From positions 5,482,218-5,546,217 of the forward strand of contig CM119264.1 in the NCBI GenBank assembly GCA_051294375.1: 64,000 nucleotides of DNA, written 5' to 3'. Made by a program: the position numbers and the translations under genes. Below the pieces are notes generated by a model. The model saw only the letters and a list, made by a program, of their open reading frames with translations, was not told the origin of the DNA and ran no database searches. This stretch comes from Paraspadella gotoi (taxonomy: Eukaryota; Chaetognatha). Of this stretch, positions 1-11,050 are shown piece after piece. The stretch's first letter is position 1; each line of letters starts with the position of its first letter.

Positions 1-600
1 GAGTTAGATGGGGAAGGATAGATTGAGAGAAGACAGAAAGTGAGAAAGTAAAAAAGGAAAACAATATGGAAAGTAAAAGAGAAATCGAGAGCGTGGGAAA
101 AAGAGGGGCGGAAAGAGAAAGGGGAAAAAAAGGAAGGGAGATTGGGAACAGGTGGTTGGGGTAGTTTGAGAGGGAAAGGGGGAAATGGGAGAAGGATGAA
201 TGAGGAAGAGAATAGAGGAAGATAGAGAGAAGGCGGATTTGGGAGAAGTTAAAATCGGGATGAGTGAAAGATAGAGAAAAAAGTTTGGGTAAAAGGATCT
301 AAAAGAGAAAAAAGAAGTAAAAAAGAAAAAGAAAAGAAAAAGGAAAAGAAAACTATAAAAGGAAAATTAGAAAAGAAAAAGAAATAGAAAAGAAAAAGGA
401 AAAGAGATTGACGCAAAAGAGGAGAAAGGGAGAAAATTCAGGGAGGGGGGGCGGAGGAAGTTGGGCAGAAGGGGAAAAAATACTTTTTTTTTTCTTTCGG
501 AAAAAGAAAAACCTTTTGACTTTTGTTAGAAAACGAAAACTAAGATAGTAAAAAAAAAAAAAGATTTAAAATTTGTTAAAAAAGAAGAGATAAAACAAAA
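1..600. other. Purine-rich low-complexity DNA, no gene
   Basis: A/G-rich on the plus strand without stops-free coding pattern; nothing recognised. Confidence 0.8.
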
Positions 601-944
601 ACGGTAATTCAAATGTGTTGCGCCGCCGTGACTGTCTTTTCACGTGTATTTCCGGTTGATCTCGTGATTACCAATAAACATTAATCTCGCGCTGTATCGG
701 GATTCCGCCTTTTATTCCTTAAATACGATTTCTTTAAAAAAACAAAAGATAGTGCTAGTAGTCGCTTAGATTCTCAGCAAAAATGACAAAAGAGCAACGA
801 AGTGAACGAGATATAAGCATTTTAAACGTAAGTGGGACAGACCGACAGACCGAGACCGAAAGACTGAGTTGCTCCGCGAGTACTCGCGACGCAACTAAAA
901 TGTAGGAAGAGTAGGATTTGACCTGGAACAGCAGCACGGGTCGA

Positions 945-1075
945 CGCTTCAGCGAGCAGCAGCACGGTAGAACTCTTCAGCAGCGAGGTAGACCTCACCA
1001 GCAGCACACAAGACCTCACCCGCAGCGCGGTCGACCTCTCCAGCAGCGCAGTAGACCTCACCAGCAGGGCTGATT
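945..1075. repeat. 21-bp tandem repeat, about 6 copies
   Basis: The unit cctcaccagcagcgcagtag plus one base is repeated with substitutions. The minus strand reads AAGEVYC-like heptads without stops. Probably a minisatellite. Confidence 0.65.
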
Positions 1076-1204
1076 CCGATAGAAATCTCGTTTATTTTAG
1101 AAAATGCAATATTGAGGAACCATGCCGTCAAAAAAAGCGTCATCTTTATAAAAAGACGACGTCAATTGGAAATAAAGGGCGATAGATAACAGATCGAACC
1201 GGTA

Positions 1205-1214
1205 GTCACGTGAT
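1205..1214. promoter_or_regulatory. CACGTG E-box (GTCACGTGAT)
   Basis: Resembles TFEB/MITF or USF sites. A reversed CCAAT (attgg) follows at about 1250 and a (CCG)n run at 1266-1303, so 1190-1330 looks promoter-like. No gene seen beside it. Confidence 0.25.
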
Positions 1215-1265
1215 TTCCGCTAAACAAAAGGGAAACGAAACGCATTATCATTGGATAAAGCGAAC

Positions 1266-1267
1266 CC

Positions 1268-1301
<34 letters not shown>

Positions 1302-1303
1302 GC
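1266..1303. repeat. (CCG)n trinucleotide run
   Basis: About 12 units with one gtt break. Confidence 0.95.
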
Positions 1304-1566
1304 AGTCACGTTGCGGAGCTCGGACAGATGTGAAAAACATTGATGAATACGTACAGAGATTCTATGACGTTTGAATTGACGGCTGACATTATTTATTAGG
1401 AAGTATAATATTAATAAAAACTATACTAATAGCGACAGGTTCTTTCTTTACCCACCTCTTTACTATCTCTATTCTCTCTTTACTCTCTCTTTCGTCTCTC
1501 GTCAAATGATTTAAATGGAATTAAAACAATTTAAATGATAAAAGCGACGGGTTTAATAGTTTCCTC

Positions 1567-1568
<2 letters not shown>

Positions 1569-1608
<40 letters not shown>

Positions 1609-1663
1609 TAAAAACTCTGGCGACGAACAATCGTCGCCAATCATCGCGCTTTTGTTAAAGTTT

Positions 1664-1703
<40 letters not shown>

Positions 1704-1730
1704 CGTCGTCGTCATCGTCGTCGTCGTCGG
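1569..1730. repeat. (GA)n then (TCG)n microsatellites
   Basis: GA at 1569-1605 and TCG at 1665-1730; a further TCG run lies at 2498-2537. Confidence 0.95.
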
Positions 1731-1859
1731 CTTTGTCCTCCTCATAAGATTTGTCGTCGTTAATTTTTGTAGTCAACTTTGTCGTCATCTAACTAATTTT
1801 CGTCACCATTCATCATAATCATTGTCAAAGACAACGTGGCATCCGTTGTGATTTTATTA

Positions 1860-2400
1860 AAGCGATGTATTCTTTGTAGTAGTCGTCTTTGTCATCGTTG
1901 TTCTCTTTATCGTCGACTTCTTTGTCGTCTTTTTCCTCTTTGTCGTCATCGTTCTCTTTATCGTCCTTCTCTTTGTCGTTTTGATACTCTTTGTCGTTAT
2001 TGTTCTCTTCGTCGTCATTATTCTCATTGTCGTCATAGGACTCTTTGTCATCATTCAACTGTTTGTCGTCGTTTTTTTTTCTTTGTCGTCGTCGTCCTAT
2101 TGGTCGTTGTCATCCTCCTCTTTGTCATCATCCTCTTCTTTGTAGTCATCTTTTTTTTCTTTATCTTTGTCATTGTCATTCTCTTTATTGTCGTTCTCCT
2201 CTTTATCATCATCCTCCTCAAGTCCTCATTGTCATCATCGTCCTTATGGTGGTCGTCGTTCTCTTTGTCGCCGTTCTCCTCTTTATCGTCGTTCTCTTTG
2301 TCGCCGTTCTCCTCTTTATCGTCGTCTTCTTTGTCGCCGTTCTCCTCTTTATCGTCGTCTTCTTTGTCGTCGTTCTCCTCTTTACAGGCGTCGTTTTTCA
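1860..2400. repeat. TTC/TCG-rich degenerate array including a 33-bp unit
   Basis: Pyrimidine-rich on the plus strand. From about 2255 to 2385 a 33-bp unit (gttctctttgtcgccgttct then cctctttatcgtc) occurs four times. On the minus strand it reads DDKEENGDKEN per unit inside an open frame 2440-2051. Low-complexity; no gene call. Confidence 0.75.
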
Positions 2401-2432
2401 TTATCTCGCCTCTCGTCATCGGCGTCATAGTG

Positions 2433-2491
2433 AACGCCATTCACGTTTCCATGGTAATCGACGGACGCCATTCACGTTGCCAGGGTAATCG
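2433..2491. promoter_or_regulatory. Tandem RFX X-box motifs
   Basis: A 31-bp unit (acgccattcacgtt...ggtaatcg) occurs twice. The first contains GTTTCCATGGTAAT (2445-2458), whose complement fits the X-box consensus RYYNYYATRRNRAC at every position. The second contains GTTGCCAGGGTAAT (2476-2489), with one mismatch. X-boxes bind RFX factors, often at ciliary genes. No adjacent gene was found. Confidence 0.4.
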
Positions 2492-2539
2492 ATGTTTATC
2501 GTCGTCGTCGTCGCTGTCATCGTCGTCGTCGTCGTCGAT

Positions 2540-3230
2540 CATTTTAGGCAAAGTTCGACAGAGACTCAATGTGAGGAAAGTAGAAAGTTGGAAGGTCGAC
2601 GGGAGGTAGGAATGGGATGGATGTGGATTGAGGAGGGTAGGAAGAAAGGGACGAGATGATAAACAAGAAGACAAAGAAATGAAAAGTTTTAAAATGTGAA
2701 AGACCGAAGGGGAGATGGGAAATGAGATATGAGTGAGGACTGTGAGATTGAAGGCCGACTGGGAAAGAAAAAAGAAAAGGGAAAAGAGAAAATGGAAAAG
2801 GGAACAGAGAAAAGAGAAAAGGGAAAAGGGAAAAGGGAAACGAGAAAAGGGAAAAGAGAAATGGGAAAAGATATGACATTAGAACAGATGGAGAGAAAAA
2901 TGATCGTTGAGTGAATGTGAAGTGGAAAGGTGTGAGGTGTGAAGTGTCACAGTTGGGAGTTGCGGGTGGAAACGAGGAAAAGTAGAAAATTGGATGGTGG
3001 AAGAGTTGAAAATAGAAAAAGTGGAAGGTGGAAAGGTATAAGGTGGGAGGGCACGTATTCGAAATTAACTCGTTGGCTTCTGCTGTCGCCAGAAGACAAA
3101 GGGTGAAAAAAAATAGTGAAACATACTTTTAGAGAATTAGTAAATTAAGTGGTAAAAAGTTTAAAATGGGATTTAAGGACAATGGTTTTCCCGGAATATG
3201 AATAAATCAAACATTCGCCTCGCCGCGAAT
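2540..3230. other. Purine-rich DNA, no gene
   Basis: Includes a ggaaaag/agaaaag run at 2775-2870. Confidence 0.8.
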
Positions 3231-3258
3231 CTTACTTTCGGCCCAGTTGTTTGGCATC

Positions 3259-3272
3259 GTTTCTATGGAGAC
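3259..3272. promoter_or_regulatory. Third X-box match
   Basis: GTTTCTATGGAGAC; its complement fits RYYNYYATRRNRAC throughout. About 130 bp further right, 3403-3410 is a perfect CRE palindrome TGACGTCA. Confidence 0.35.
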
Positions 3273-3402
3273 GCTTAAGTGACAACTGATCCATGGGGTC
3301 TCAATCTGAGGATTCGATAAATTCTGGATGGAACCACGCAGACCTCGGGGGGGGACGTGGAATCTCTTTCAGTGAACGAGTTCTTAGGGAAAACCGATGT
3401 TC

Positions 3403-3410
3403 TGACGTCA
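3403..3410. promoter_or_regulatory. CRE palindrome TGACGTCA
   Basis: Perfect 8-bp CREB/ATF site inside a less repetitive, moderately GC-rich segment (3230-3470). Motif match only. Confidence 0.3.
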
Positions 3411-3554
3411 CAGTTGGCAGCAGACAAAGCAAAGTGACAATTTAATGTGGGCTTCAAATTTGTGAATGCAAAGTCACAAATAAGCGCGATTTTTCGTTGC
3501 TGCTACTTGGCAAATATTGAGACACAAAAGACACAAAAGCTGTGATATCTTGAG

Positions 3555-3728
3555 AGTTTTACGAAAATGGAATGACATCTTAAAAGTATTTCAAAAAAGC
3601 AGCACAATCATAAAGGTATCACAAGAGAAATGTCATCGTGACGGTATATCTTGAATACAGAAACATCTTAAAGGTATGACTTTAATACAGCGACATCTTA
3701 AAGGTATCACGCAAATGCAGTGACATCC
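3555..3728. repeat. Degenerate ~40-bp repeat
   Basis: Four or five imperfect units containing gacatcttaaaggtatcac and an aatacag-like end. Confidence 0.5.
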
Positions 3729-3829
3729 AGCGTTCGCCTCTTGTAAACGATGCCCGAGTTTTGACCCTCGAAGAGAAAAAACGATTTATCAAATGTGAAG
3801 TCACGAGAGAGAAAAGCGGAACGAAGCGA

Positions 3830-4190
3830 TCCAAAGGGGAAGAGGGAATCGTGGGTGGGATTGTAGAGAAAGATTGTGGTTGAGATTGAGAGCGACCATT
3901 AAAAGGAAAAAGGATCGTAAATAGCCCACGGAAGGAGAAGGAATTACGTGGGTAGGAATTGTGGTTGGGATAAAGAGAGGCCCTCAAAGGCCGAAGGGGA
4001 ATGCGGGCGGGATTGTGGTCCACGAAAGGGGAAGCAGAAACGTGGGTAATATTGTGGACGCCCTTTGGAACTGAAAGTGGAAAGTTGGTTGGCGTTGTGG
4101 TTGGCATTGTGGGTCCTTGGAGGGAAAAGCAGAAGCGTGGTTGGGATTAGGGTTGAGATTGTGTGTGACCCAGTGGGTTGAGTGTGAATA
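3830..4190. repeat. Degenerate G-rich tandem repeat
   Basis: Variable units of about 40-65 bp share a core like gcgtgggtgggattgtgg followed by ccct and aaaggggaag. About six units, too diverged for an exact period. Confidence 0.55.
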
Positions 4191-4199
4191 AGAAAAACA

Positions 4200-4690
4200 G
4201 TTGGTGGAGGTCGGTGAAGAAAAATGGTCGAATGGTGTGATCAACGTAGGGCGTCTGACAATCTGATGGGCGGGAAAAGTGAGAGGTGAAAAAGGATGAG
4301 GAGAACGTGAGAGACAATGCGAGGCTTTTGCTTGAGGTAGAAGGATTTAGTTAACTAGAGAGAGTTGGTTAGAAAATAATAGGAGGTAAAGAGGAGATGA
4401 TAAAGCGCAAAGTGGGAATAAAAAGCTTGAATCTCGCTAGGGATATCGTAGTTGGTTCGGTCCGATTCTAATCAGAAGGTAGAAGCAACATAGATCCTTC
4501 ATAGAGTTGGAAGAAGGTTGGAAAAACAGAACAAGAAGCAGGGACTTGAGGGGATAAGGGTTTTTCTTTTTTTAATTCGGAAGCGGGGATAAGGGAAGGG
4601 AGCGACAGGGGGGGCGTGTCTCCAAACCGGAAACGCGTCCGGAGGCGAAAAAAACAAAAACAAACGAGGAACGAAAAGCTGCTCCTTCGC
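4200..4690. other. No recognisable feature
   Basis: Mixed-composition DNA; only short chance frames. Confidence 0.7.
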
Positions 4691-4699
4691 TGTCAAGAT

Positions 4700-5450
4700 G
4701 GACGGCGGACTTCGTCGTCGTCTTCGTCGTCGTCTTCGTCGTTATCCTCTTCGCATTTCCGCCGCTGCGTTCGCAGCTTCCGCCGCACTGTACGCAGCCG
4801 CCTCGAGCCAGTATTTTCTTTCTTCATTTTCTGCGACGCGTTATTCACGATCATCGTAAACGTCGCTTAGTTTGTATCCAAGTCGTAATTGTATTTATCA
4901 AATTCGATGACGTTCGTTTTTTGTGTTTTTTTTTTTACAGTTTGGGTTTATTTTTTGGGTTAGTTTTTTGTTTAATTGTTTGTTTATTGTTTTTTTGTTT
5001 TTTTTTTTGTAACTTCGATGTCGATACTGTGAAATTTCCATCATGCTTGTTTTCGTCGTCGTCGTCGTTGTTCTTCGTCGTTATCGTCGTTTTCCTTTAC
5101 GTCATCATCATCGTTTTCGTTGTAGTCATCGTCATTTTTGCCTTCGTCGTCATTTTCGTTTGCGTCATCATCTTCGTCATTGTTATTGTCGTTGTTTTCA
5201 TCGCCTTAGACTTCGTCTTCGTCATTTTCGTCGTCGTCGTCATCGTCGTCTTTTTCGTCGTCGTCGTCGTCGTCGTGTTTCTTCTCCCTTCGCCTCCCAC
5301 TTTTCCTTTTATCGCCTCCAACATTTCGACGCGACGACGAATCGCCCAAAATCCGCCTCATCCATTTTCTTATTCCACACATTTTTTTTCACTTTTGGTC
5401 GTCTTTTGCCGTCGTCGTCGTCGTCGTCGTCGTCGTCTTAGTCCGTTTCC
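4700..5450. repeat. TCG/TTC-rich low-complexity DNA
   Basis: TCG clusters at 4705-4745, 5053-5275 and 5409-5443; the open frames here (Ser-, Val- and Arg-rich) are translated repeats. 5450-5880 holds no recognisable gene, only short ACA/ACG runs near 5780-5810. Confidence 0.85.
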
Positions 5451-5884
5451 CTTCTGCCCTGTCAGTTTGTCTGACCAAAGTGAAGAGACCGTGACGATAT
5501 TCGGGTTATTTCGTCGGCTCGTCGCATGTCGTCTCGTCGTCGTCGATCGTTCGTCTCCCCAATAAGTCCTTAGTCGCCGTCGGTCTCGAGGGAAAGTCGA
5601 GTTGTTGTTTTCTTTCGGACGAAAATTTGGATTAGATTTTAAAGTCGAGTCGAGCGACGTCACCGGCCTTTGGCCTTCGCGAGGCTTGTAATTTATTTTT
5701 AAATAAATTATTAAAACCGTTAATGACTTTAAATAAAAAAATTAAGGATTCGCCTCACTTCCTTCTTTGAAGTTGGACAACAACGACAACAACAACAACG
5801 ACGACGACGACTAACGAAAATCAAAATGTGATTAGTGGGGGCAATTTCGCGTTCAAACCCAATCTCCGAATTGCTTTCTTGGAT

Positions 5885-5905
5885 TCTCTCTCTCTCTCTC
5901 TTCTC

Positions 5906-5937
<32 letters not shown>

Positions 5938-5981
5938 TCTCTCTCTCTCTCTCTTCTTTCTCTTCTTTCTCCTCTCTCTCT

Positions 5982-6050
<69 letters not shown>
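5885..6050. repeat. (CT)n microsatellite
   Basis: Interrupted (CT)n with TTC breaks, about 165 bp. Confidence 0.95.
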
Positions 6051-6054
6051 CACT

Positions 6055-6810
6055 ACAGACAAATGATTGTTTTCCTGAAATCATTTTGGGGGGGAGAAGC
6101 GTTTGCTGGCAAGGGCACGGCCGCGGCGGGCGGCGGCTTGCTGGAAAGACCTGTGCCAGCACGAGGGGAAAAGGGAAATGTAATCGAGGGTCAAGACTCC
6201 AACCAGAAAAAAAAAGTGGTGATGAATCCTGACCCCAAAGGACCCCTCATTAGAATGCGGAGGGTTCGGGAAGGGGCGAGGGAGTTGGGGTGTAGAGGGG
6301 GCGAGAGGAACGGGGTCGGGAAGGGACCAGACTTGGGTGAAGGAGGAGCAATAAACTCGCGTTGTCTCGTGACGACAGATTGTGAGAAACGATTGCGGAA
6401 TGCAGAGTCGTTGAAGGTTAGAGATTGTGGGCAGTGGATAATCTTGGGGTTGATAATTGTGGGTAAAGGATGGTAAATGTGGTCAGGTGGGGTGAAGAGA
6501 AAAAGAGGAGCGGGGCGATAAAATTGGAAATTAAGTTAGGGAGAATTTATAATGAGTCCTTAAGTCCTTTTTTTTATATTGCAAGCTGATTAGCGATGAC
6601 TACTAAATAGGAAATTGTCTGATCAATGGAATGAATGTTCTGGAGACGCAGTATGTTTTCTTCTAATTCGAATTCAGACGAATAAAAAGAATAAAAGACT
6701 TAAAAAACTTTAAAAATACAGCGTGTTTTCATAAGGATTGTGTAATGTGTAATACACAATGTCTATCAAAGAGTTTTAAAAAAGGAAATTCTTTTTTCTT
6801 TCTTTCTTTA
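6055..6810. other. Unique DNA, no gene recognised
   Basis: GC-richer at 6085-6180 (gccgcggcgggcggcgg), AT-rich after 6540. Confidence 0.7.
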
Positions 6811-6814
6811 TTTC

Positions 6815-6890
6815 TTTCTCTCTCTCGTCATCTCTCTCTCATCTCTCTCTCTCTCCTCTCTCGTCTCTCTCTCTTCTCTCTCTCTCTATT
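6815..6890. repeat. (CT)n microsatellite
   Basis: CT run with gtc and atc interruptions. Confidence 0.9.
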
Positions 6891-7154
6891 CACCTTATCT
6901 GAATTCTATCTTTTTCCCCCGCCTCCAACAACGCCACATTTGGGGTCAGTTTGTTACAATCCGAGACTCGCACCTGAAGTTTTCTCGCTTTCGTCTCCGC
7001 GGAATCGAAAAAAAAAAAACTTTTCCGAATCACGCATTTTTCTTTCTCGCTCTCATTTTTCCTCCATCACTCCCCGGTTGTGTGTCCGTCTTTCTCTTGT
7101 TTAAATTTTTTTAAAAGAGAATTAATTTCATTTACTGAGTTCTTGTTGTGACTC

Positions 7155-7214
7155 CTCTCTCGTTTCTCTTCCCTCTCTTTCTCTTCTCTCTCTCTCTCTC
7201 TCCTCTCTCTCTCG

Positions 7215-7256
<42 letters not shown>

Positions 7257-7275
7257 CTCTCATCTCTCTCGCTGT
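7155..7275. repeat. (CT)n microsatellite
   Basis: CT run; 7275-7575 to its right is non-repetitive GC-richer DNA without a gene. Confidence 0.9.
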
Positions 7276-7574
7276 CTTTGTCTCCGACGTTTGCGCTCTC
7301 TCGTCCAAAGATTCTCCTTCCGTCAACCCCCCCCGACTCGAGCTTTAATCTCCCCCCTCCCCTCCCCCCCACAACCTCACCTCCCCTCCTCCTCACCTGA
7401 TCCAGAGGTGGAGGGATTCGACGCCATGCTCCAGGTGAGGTCATCCAAGGGTGAGTTCGACCGGAGACAAAACGGACAGGAGATGTTAATGAGGGGCGAG
7501 GGGGCGAGGAAGAGTGAGGCGGGGCGAGGCCGAGGTCCCTGGGGAGAACCACGAAATGGGACCCCTTTTTAGAG

Positions 7575-7584
7575 AGCGACTCTT

Positions 7585-7673
<89 letters not shown>

Positions 7674-7917
7674 CTCTCTTGCTCTTATTTTTTTTTTGCC
7701 TTTCTTACTTTCTATGCTTTTTTTTTTTCTTCTTTTCTTTTTTTTCTTCTCCTCTCCATTTCTCTTCCACTCTCTCATACATTTTCTCTCTCTTTTCTTG
7801 ATTGATTTCTAGCTTGCTTGCTTGCTTGCTTATTTCTTAATAGACCACAACATTTTTGTCCGTATTTCTTTTACTTCATCTGCGTATCTTTCTACAAACA
7901 CTCTCTCCTTTTTTTCA

Positions 7918-7963
<46 letters not shown>

Positions 7964-8040
7964 CTCTCTTCTCTCGTCTCTCTCTCTCCTCTCCTTCTCT
8001 CTCTTCTCTCCTTCCTCTCTTCTCTCTTAATCTCTCTCTC
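7575..8040. repeat. (CT)n arrays with (TTGC)n between
   Basis: Two CT runs (7575-7680 and 7918-8040) flank T-rich DNA and a short ttgc tetranucleotide run at 7813-7831. Confidence 0.9.
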
Positions 8041-8137
8041 ACACAAAAGCGAGACGGCCCCACCCACGTCTCAATCCCCGCCTTACCTTTTTCGCGGCGT
8101 TCGACCGGAGAAAAGTCTCCCAACGCCTGCGGCAAAT

Positions 8138-8170
8138 GAAAAAAGGGAGAGAGAGAGAGAGAGAGAGAGA

Positions 8171-8240
<70 letters not shown>

Positions 8241-8245
8241 AGAGA
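8138..8245. repeat. (GA)n microsatellite, inverted relative to its left neighbour
   Basis: About 100 bp of GA beginning roughly 100 bp after the CT run ending at 8040. Confidence 0.95.
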
Positions 8246-8249
8246 AAGA

Positions 8250-9060
8250 CATTTTTTTTATTTTCTTTTTTTTTCATTCTATTTGTGCGGATTTCGTAGG
8301 GGAATGAGAATTTTTTTTTTTCTCGGAAATGTAAGAAAGGCATGCTGAAGCCTCTTCGGCCCTGAGGAAAGTTAGTCTTCAACTTCTCACTCGCGCCTTC
8401 GGGAATCTGGAGTTTTTTGTCGGTGTTTCCCTTGTTTTCTCTGTTTTTTATTTTGTTTTTTATTTGTTTTTTTGTCGTTCTCTCATCTGCTTTTTCGGTC
8501 TGTATCTCAGTCTGTCGTTCCCTCGTTTTGACAAAGTTGTAAAAAAATAGAGTCAAAATTCCTTCTTTGTTTTAATAAATCTCTTTTTCTTTTCTTTTCT
8601 TTAATTTTCTTTTTCTTTTTTCTAAATAAGTTCCTTCTCTTTTTCCTCCTTCCTAAATAAGTTCCTTCTCTTTCTCCCTCCTTCATTCTTTATTTACTCT
8701 TTCTTCTTCTTCATTCTTTTTCGGTTCTCCTCACTTTTTTTCTCCGAATCTAAGATTCTAGGAAGAAACTGAATTAGGGGAGAAATAAGATCTCTCATCT
8801 CAGGCCGATTTAAAAGGAAAGTCTTTGCCTCGCTCTGTCCCCTTAAGTGTCCCTCTAAGTGTCCCTCTCCCCGGATGTAATACGAAAACGAAGATCAAGC
8901 GTTGCTCCTTTTCTTTGTTCCCTCCTGGGCAGAATTAAGAAATAGTAGAAGACGAAAGGAATAATAAAGAGAAAAAGAATAAGTTTTCTGATCAGCACCA
9001 AAACTTTAATATAAATACGAGGTAATTAATGATGAAACACAGTTCGTTAAAATGTCTGAA
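8250..9060. other. T-rich DNA, no gene
   Basis: Contains two near-copies of taaataagttccttctcttt at about 8620 and 8650. Confidence 0.7.
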
Positions 9061-10310
9061 CAAAAAAATTTTGGGACCTTGCAAATTAAATAAGAGCTTG
9101 TATCACATCGTCCTTAGTTCAAGAAAAAAAGAAAAAGCTTGCTTCGGATTGTCCTGAATGTCTAATGAAAATAGAATAAGCTCGCTTCAACATCTGGTCT
9201 CCACGGTTTTAACGCAAAAAGAATACATCTTGCATCACATTGTCCGCTGGTTTTAACCAAAAAGATATAAAGCTTGCATCAACATTGTCCCGACTGGTTT
9301 AACCAAAAAAATAACAAGCTTGCTATCAACATTGGTCTCACTGGATTTAACCAAAAAGAATACAATGCTTGCATCAACATGTCCCCTGGTTTACGCAAAA
9401 AAGAATACAATGCTTGCATCAACATTGTCCCTCTGGTTAACCAAAAAAAGAATACAAGCTTGCATCACATTGTCCCGCTGGTTTAACCAAAAAGATACAA
9501 GCTTGCATCACATTGTCCCACTGGTTTAACCAAAAAAGAATACAGCTTGCATCAATCTTGTGTTTACAAAAAAATAAGGCTGATCACATGTCCACTGGTT
9601 TAACCAAAAAGAATACAAGCTTGCTCATTCCTGATTTAACAAAAAGATACAACTTGTCAACATGTCCACTGGTTTACCAAAAAGAAACAAGCTTGCATCA
9701 CTTGTCCCGCTGGTTAACCAAAAAGAATACAAGCTTGCATCAACATTGTCCACTGGTTTAACCAAAAAAGAATACAAGCGGCATCAACATGTGTCCCGCT
9801 GGTTTAACCAAAAAAGAAATAAAGCTTGCATCAACATGGTCCCGCTGGTTTAAACAAAAAGAATACAAGCTTGCATCAACATTGTCCAGCTGGTTTAACC
9901 AAAAAAGAATAAAGCTTGCATTACAACATTGTCCCACTGGTTTACCAAAAAGATACAAGCTTGCATCAACTTGTCCACTGGTTTAACAAAAGAATACAAG
10001 CTTGCATCACATTGTCCCATGGTTTAACCAAAAAAGAATACAAGTTATCAACATGTTGGTTAACAAGATCAATTGATCCACATTGCTCCGCTGGTTAACA
10101 AGAACACCTGCAAAAACAGTGTCACTGTTTAACCAAAAGACAAGCTTGCATACATGTTCCCGTGGTTAACCAAAAAGAACTAGCAATAGTGCATCACATT
10201 GTCCACTGTTTAACAAAATAAAGAATAACAAAGGGCTTGATCAACATAATGTCCCACTGTTTAACCAAAAAAGATTACAGCTTGCATCAATTGTCCCGGC
10301 TGGCTTAATC
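9060..10310. repeat. 45-bp minisatellite, about 27 degenerate copies
   Basis: The unit contains attgtccc, ctggtttaaccaaaaagaat and acaagcttgcatcaac. Each full unit holds a HindIII site (AAGCTT) and a near-palindrome TGGTTTAACCA. Units at the left edge are more diverged. Central units lose or gain single bases at random, which could be read error. The unit length is a multiple of three, so spurious 60-80 codon frames appear; they are not genes. Confidence 0.9.
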
Positions 10311-10373
10311 GAGAGAAGACGAACGCAACGGTTCCTCCTCCCGAGGAGAATTAAGATCTACGTTCCCTCCGGC

Positions 10374-10459
10374 TCAAACTGGTTCAAGATCTAAAACGAC
10401 GTCGTTATTGACCGGAAGATAATTCTTTTCATCCATTTTGCCTTCGCTGTTCTCCTTAA
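10374..10459 (-). CDS. Candidate terminal exon with stop codon
   Basis: Entered in phase 1 after gaagaacag, it encodes VKENSEGKMDEKNYLPVNND then VVLDLEPV and a TGA stop. The acidic, Tyr-containing end resembles a receptor cytoplasmic tail. Phase matches the exon at 10583. The acceptor is weak and no AATAAA lies immediately downstream before the minisatellite that starts at 10310. Alternatively it is a chance 28-codon frame. Confidence 0.25.
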
Positions 10460-10582
10460 CTGTTCTTCGTCATCGTTCCCATTAACAGTTACCGTTTATG
10501 GGTCACTCGAATATATATTCCTAGTTTGATTCACAGTTCTTACTAACTTAGGTTTCGGCTCAGGGTGACTAATCTGATATAC

Positions 10583-10670
10583 CCTTTCTCCGGATCTCCT
10601 TTACAGTTCCTTGAAAAGCTTTAAAATAGTCTCCTTCAAAGTTCCACTCAGCGCCGCCCTTCTCAGCAGC
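10583..10670 (-). CDS. Candidate penultimate exon
   Basis: Starts after acctcag and ends at AAGG|gtatat: 29 codons plus one base, phase 0 in and phase 1 out. It encodes AAEKGGAEWNFEGDYFKAFQ then GTVKEIRRK. It could be a cytoplasmic-tail exon. The phase agrees with the terminal candidate at 10459. There is no domain match, and the acceptor lacks a pyrimidine tract. Confidence 0.28.
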
Positions 10671-10757
10671 CTGAGGTCTTATCCTTTCTCCTTTCCTTTC
10701 TTTTTCCTCCTTTTTTTTATTTTTCTTTCCCTCCTTTTCTTTTTTTTTTTCCATTAC

Positions 10758-10811
10758 GTCCTCCAATTTTGAGGCCGACAGGGTTTCGTGCACCTCGCAT
10801 TGTGAGGACAA
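10758..10811 (-). CDS. Candidate exon (3' part of minus-strand gene)
   Basis: Reads SSQCEVHETLSASKLED and ends at GAC|gtaatg in phase 0. The 5' border is not defined. The following intron (10671-10757) would be only 87 bp and purine-rich without a pyrimidine tract, which is a serious weakness. If it is not spliced, the frame continues through a Lys/Glu-rich stretch to the next candidate exon. Confidence 0.2.
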
Positions 10812-10849
10812 GTGCCTCGCGGCCCCTTTTTCTCTCTTGAAAGGAATAG

Positions 10850-11050
10850 TTCTCTCTCTCTCTCTCCGGGTCGTCTCATCGCTCGGGGTCTCTCCCCTGG
10901 CGTTCTCTCGTCTACTCTCTCATCTCTCCTCTCTCTCGTCTGCTCTCTCTCTCTCAGTCTCGTTCTCTTCTCTCTCCTCTTCTCTCTCTCTCTCTTCTCT
11001 CTCGTCTTCTCTCTCTTCCTCTCCTTCTCTCTCTCTCTCCTCTCTCTCTA
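10850..11050. repeat. CT-rich interrupted array
   Basis: Interrupted (CT)n, no gene. Confidence 0.85.

Noticed and set aside
9060-10310. CRISPR-like array of regular repeats
   Set aside because: The whole 45-bp unit repeats; there are no unique spacers, and the context is eukaryotic.
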